Positions 61,518 to 64,000 of a stretch of 64,000 nucleotides of DNA are shown here, piece by piece. Numbering within the stretch: position 1 is the first letter of the stretch; each line of letters begins with the position of its first letter. Both the position numbers and the translations under genes were made by a program. The DNA comes from Martensiomyces pterosporus (lineage: Eukaryota > Kickxellomycota > Kickxellomycetes > Kickxellales > Kickxellaceae). The notes beneath the pieces were generated by a model. That model was not told the DNA's origin, ran no database searches, and saw only the letters and a list, made by a program, of their open reading frames with translations. The stretch covers positions 64,836-128,835 of the forward strand of contig MU603967.1 in NCBI GenBank assembly GCA_025201845.1. The letters run 5' to 3'.

Positions 61518-63455
61518 GGAAGAACAGCACCGCCAGGTGCCTCTTGGAACGCAAATCCGTTCGGATGCATCTGCTGAGGAGCTCCAGAGTATCCTGTGGC
61601 TGGCTGCATTGATTCCATATGAGTCATTTGGTGAGACATCATAACACCGCCGGTTGAACCTATCGTGTGCGGATTTCCCTGGGGCTGCTGTTGCTGCAGC
61701 ATTTGTGGCTGTGGCTGGAGCTGCTGCTGTTGCTGCTGAATTGTGTGTGGTGGCTCGTATTGCGCCGAATACCCACTTGTCTGTTCAGCAGTGATTACAC
61801 CAGGGTTAGATCGGCCATTATCCAATGTGGGCGGCACTGGCAATACCTTGGCAGAAGCCGGAGGCAGAGTGTTTATCTTTTCCTTGTCGTTGGTGAATGC
61901 CGGGTTGAATGCTGGGTTGAATGCTGGAGTCGGTGCCGGTGGCTGCGGTAGCACTTTGCTTACAGGCAGTTCGCCGCCCGGCGGCGCAAACAAATTCATC
62001 AACGCCGGCTGCGGGTGTTGTTGCTGCAGCATTTGTGGTTGCTGCTGCTGGTGCTGCTGGTGCTGGTGCTGGTGCTGATGCTGCTGATGCTGCTGCGATC
62101 CCTGCATATGAATCGGTATCTGCTGTGGTACCGACTGTGGCGGGAGAGTAGAGGGATACGGCTGCATAGATGTTCCACCTTGCTGAGGGGGCGGAGGCAA
62201 GTATTGCTGAGGCACAGGTGGCGGCCCAGACACATACACGGGCTGCTGCTGCTGCTGCTGCTGCTGCATGGGCACGAATTGCCCAGGCATCAGCGTCATA
62301 TCGTAGTTTTGCACCGGCTGCATGCCAGTTGGCACGGAGTTCCCTGCCATGGGCGGGCCAGTATTACCACATCCTACGGGTGGCGTGACTGGAAGCGGTT
62401 TCTTTCCATGCTTATTTGCGTACTGTGTAGCCAGCTCTGGCTTGTACATGGATGCCGACGAATAAGGCCGCAAGTCCGATAGCGACGGCCTCACGCCAGT
62501 CGATGACATGCCGCCGGGAGGCACAGTATGCGAGCCACTCGGTTCAAGAGCGGGGGCATGTGGCCTGTTGCTCGCATTGGGGCCATTGGGGCCTGGTGAG
62601 GATGACGGTGCCGATGCCAGCATTTCATTTTGCTTGCTGGTTTTGGGAGCCACAGGGATAATAGTCTCCAGATCGTCGTCTTCGGGCAGTGCTGCCTTGC
62701 TGGGCTTTTTGCGGCCGTCCTTGGGTGTGAATGTAAACTCTATGTAAATCGAGCCAGCTGGTCTGTCCTTGTGCTTCAGCGCGTACCACCCTAAAAATAG
62801 CAGAATGCCCAGAAATGCCGTTCCGCACGAAAACAAGTCAGGCGCAGGAAAAAAAAGAGTTGTATGAGTGTGTTAGCTGGTTGCTAGTTGCTCTTCTTGT
62901 TGGAGAGGGCAGGCCAAGAGAGGATTTGCAAAGAATGGCATCGTTTGGGCGCATGGCCAAGCTCTGCCGCTGGGACGAGCAGGGAGAGAGACGAGGCTAT
63001 TGTGCCTGCAAGGGCAGCTGAGGAGACACCTGCGAGATGTAGCCCACACGCTTCCGCATAAACGCGGCGCATTTGCCAGCATATACACATAGCGTACTCC
63101 AAGCCAGAAATGGAGGCAGTAGCACAAAAGACACCGTACCATCAACCTCCTCCTCCTCGAATATCCTTGCCAGGTCCACGACACACGACCCGATATCATC
63201 AAACTTGCTCGGGCTGTCCATCTCCAGGGCCTTAACCAGCAGCTGCGTCTTGCCCAGCCCGCTGATGGTGAAGTACAGACGGTCGTTCCACCTCGGGTTG
63301 GCGCCGCCCTTCTTGTCGACCTGTGTGCGCTTCTTCGTGGTGCCAATAGCCAGCTCTACCACGGAATCCTGCTTGCCAAAGCGGTTCCGATTGGGCAAAT
63401 TACGGCCCTCGAATATGTGCACCTCGAGTTTTCCTTCCATGGGCGCGCCGGACAT
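61181..63455 (-). CDS. C2-domain protein with long Pro/Gln-rich tail (Inn1/Fic1-like)
   Basis: Two exons: 63455..63140 and 62790..61181, with a 349-nt intron (gtacgg..tttag) joined in phase 1, giving 641 residues. The N-terminal C2 domain spans both exons: EGKLEVHIFEGRNLPNRNRF, GKQDSVVELAIG, TQVDKKGGANPRWNDRLYF, LLVKALEMDSPSKFDDIG, then VDGWYALKHKDRPAGSIYIE across the junction. Some Ca-binding Asp positions appear replaced. The remaining 480 residues are disordered, rich in Gln and Pro, with many PPxxP-type sites and a pure 11-unit CAG run. In yeasts, Inn1 and Fic1 have this layout (N-terminal C2, proline-rich tail binding SH3 proteins of the cytokinetic ring). That equivalence is inferred from architecture and the GRNLPNRxxxGKQD start. 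Confidence 0.85.
61484..61516 (-). repeat. Pure CAG repeat, 11 units (poly-Gln)
   Basis: Eleven uninterrupted CTG triplets on the plus strand, CAG on the coding strand, encoding 11 Gln in the tail of the C2 protein just before MYMYN. A shorter run lies at 62242-62268. Confidence 0.95.
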
Positions 63456-63919
63456 TGCTGTTTATGATTGTGCAGGTGGCTGCTGTTTTCGTGCGGGGAA
63501 TTGCTAGGTACGCAGGGGATGGCAAAGACTAGGGAGCATGCTTGGGAAAGAGAAGGGGAGGCTGCGAATGGAAAAGCAGGAAAGAAAAAGAGAAAAGGAA
63601 GAGTGGCAATTCGGGCGAGCGGGTGCTTGCTTCTTGCTGTGGGGCGCACTTGACACAACAAGACGCAGAAGACAGCGTGCGGATAGGCGGCCGATGTTTA
63701 GGGAAATCAGCGCGCTTGGCAGCATAGGGCCCAGACTTTGACGCCTGCCGGTCGCTTTGGCACATGCGCGCTACAGCCAGCCGCCCGTGGAGCAGAGGGG
63801 CCATAACCAGGGTCCGATCAGCCCCCCTTTACAGCAGCTGCCCCTTTTCGTTTCGCCAGCTGGCGCCTCTTATCGCCCCGCCCTGTCTCTTGATACCTGT
63901 TTTCCTCGACTTCAGAAGA
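63456..63919. other. Divergent intergenic region
   Basis: 464 nt between the C2 gene (minus) and the last gene (plus). A/G-rich sequence on the plus strand at 63530-63605. No supported gene. Confidence 0.4.
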
Positions 63920-64000
63920 ATGCTCCGCTCGGCACTCGTTCGTCTTCCCCGGGTCCGCCCAGCACCCCTGGCGCTGCCCAGGCGGTGGTACCAGGTGGGT
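63920..64000 (+). CDS. First exon of a probable mitochondrial protein (truncated by window edge)
   Basis: An ATG at 63920 opens MLRSALVRLPRVRPAPLALP followed by RRWYQ. The stretch is Arg/Leu/Pro-rich without acidic residues, typical of a mitochondrial targeting presequence with a possible cleavage site near RRWYQ. A probable donor, gtgggt, begins at 63995 after CAG, so exon 1 would be 63920..63994 (25 codons, phase 0) and the last six bases would be intron. The mature protein lies outside the window. Confidence 0.6.
   Translation, partial: MLRSALVRLPRVRPAPLALPRRWYQVG

Noticed and set aside
1..64000. CRISPR arrays, bacterial operons or ribosome-binding sites
   Set aside because: The window is eukaryotic (spliced genes, TBP, snRNP and ER proteins); no direct-repeat/spacer array was seen.

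Overview
The window is eukaryotic nuclear DNA from a fungus with a compact, intron-poor genome. The gene set points to fungi: ALG11, the cohesin subunit SCC3, NFS1, TBP, SSU72, an RRP45 exosome subunit, a fungal-style C2 protein resembling Inn1/Fic1, and serine-rich disordered proteins. Most genes are single-exon; the introns I found are short (about 100-350 nt, one probable longer one in RPL14) and almost all interrupt the first few codons. My best guess for lineage is an early-diverging fungus such as a Kickxellales/Coemansia-like zoopagomycete. That is inference from style and gene content, not from a match.

Layout. 1-8 kb: end of an unrecognised gene, ribosomal protein eL14, a candidate small membrane protein, a long membrane-anchored protein with proline-punctuated repeats, and an EamA/DMT transporter. 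8-19 kb: cohesin SCC3, divergent to ALG11; RRP45; and a GDSL-fold protein lacking its catalytic serine. 19-25 kb: a coiled-coil tail-anchored protein, an UNC93-like transporter, a decayed Tc1/mariner transposase, and a palmitoyl-protein thioesterase with Glu at the catalytic Asp position. 25-48 kb: two paralogous P5-type ATPases on opposite strands (24953-29514 minus, 43314-47764 plus), with TBP, CSN6, a U1A/U2B''-like protein and a serine-rich disordered protein between them. 48-64 kb: a three-RRM protein, NFS1, a cyclin (CCNQ-like), SSU72, an S9 peptidase, a small RZ-type zinc-finger protein, a C2 protein with a PQ-rich tail, and the first exon of a probable mitochondrial protein.

Most genes are unrelated housekeeping functions and do not form a pathway. 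There are small functional overlaps: TBP and SSU72 in transcription, eL14 and RRP45 in RNA and ribosome biology, ALG11 in N-glycosylation. The most unusual content is the P5 ATPase pair. Both have a signal peptide and a cysteine-rich segment fused in front of the pump, share an intron at the same position and phase, and have an altered M4 PPxLP motif.

Start codons were re-checked against the DNA because several long open frames begin upstream at non-ATG codons. The coordinates given use the first credible ATG or a spliced exon. All splice models are read by eye from GT/AG signals, phase and protein continuity.
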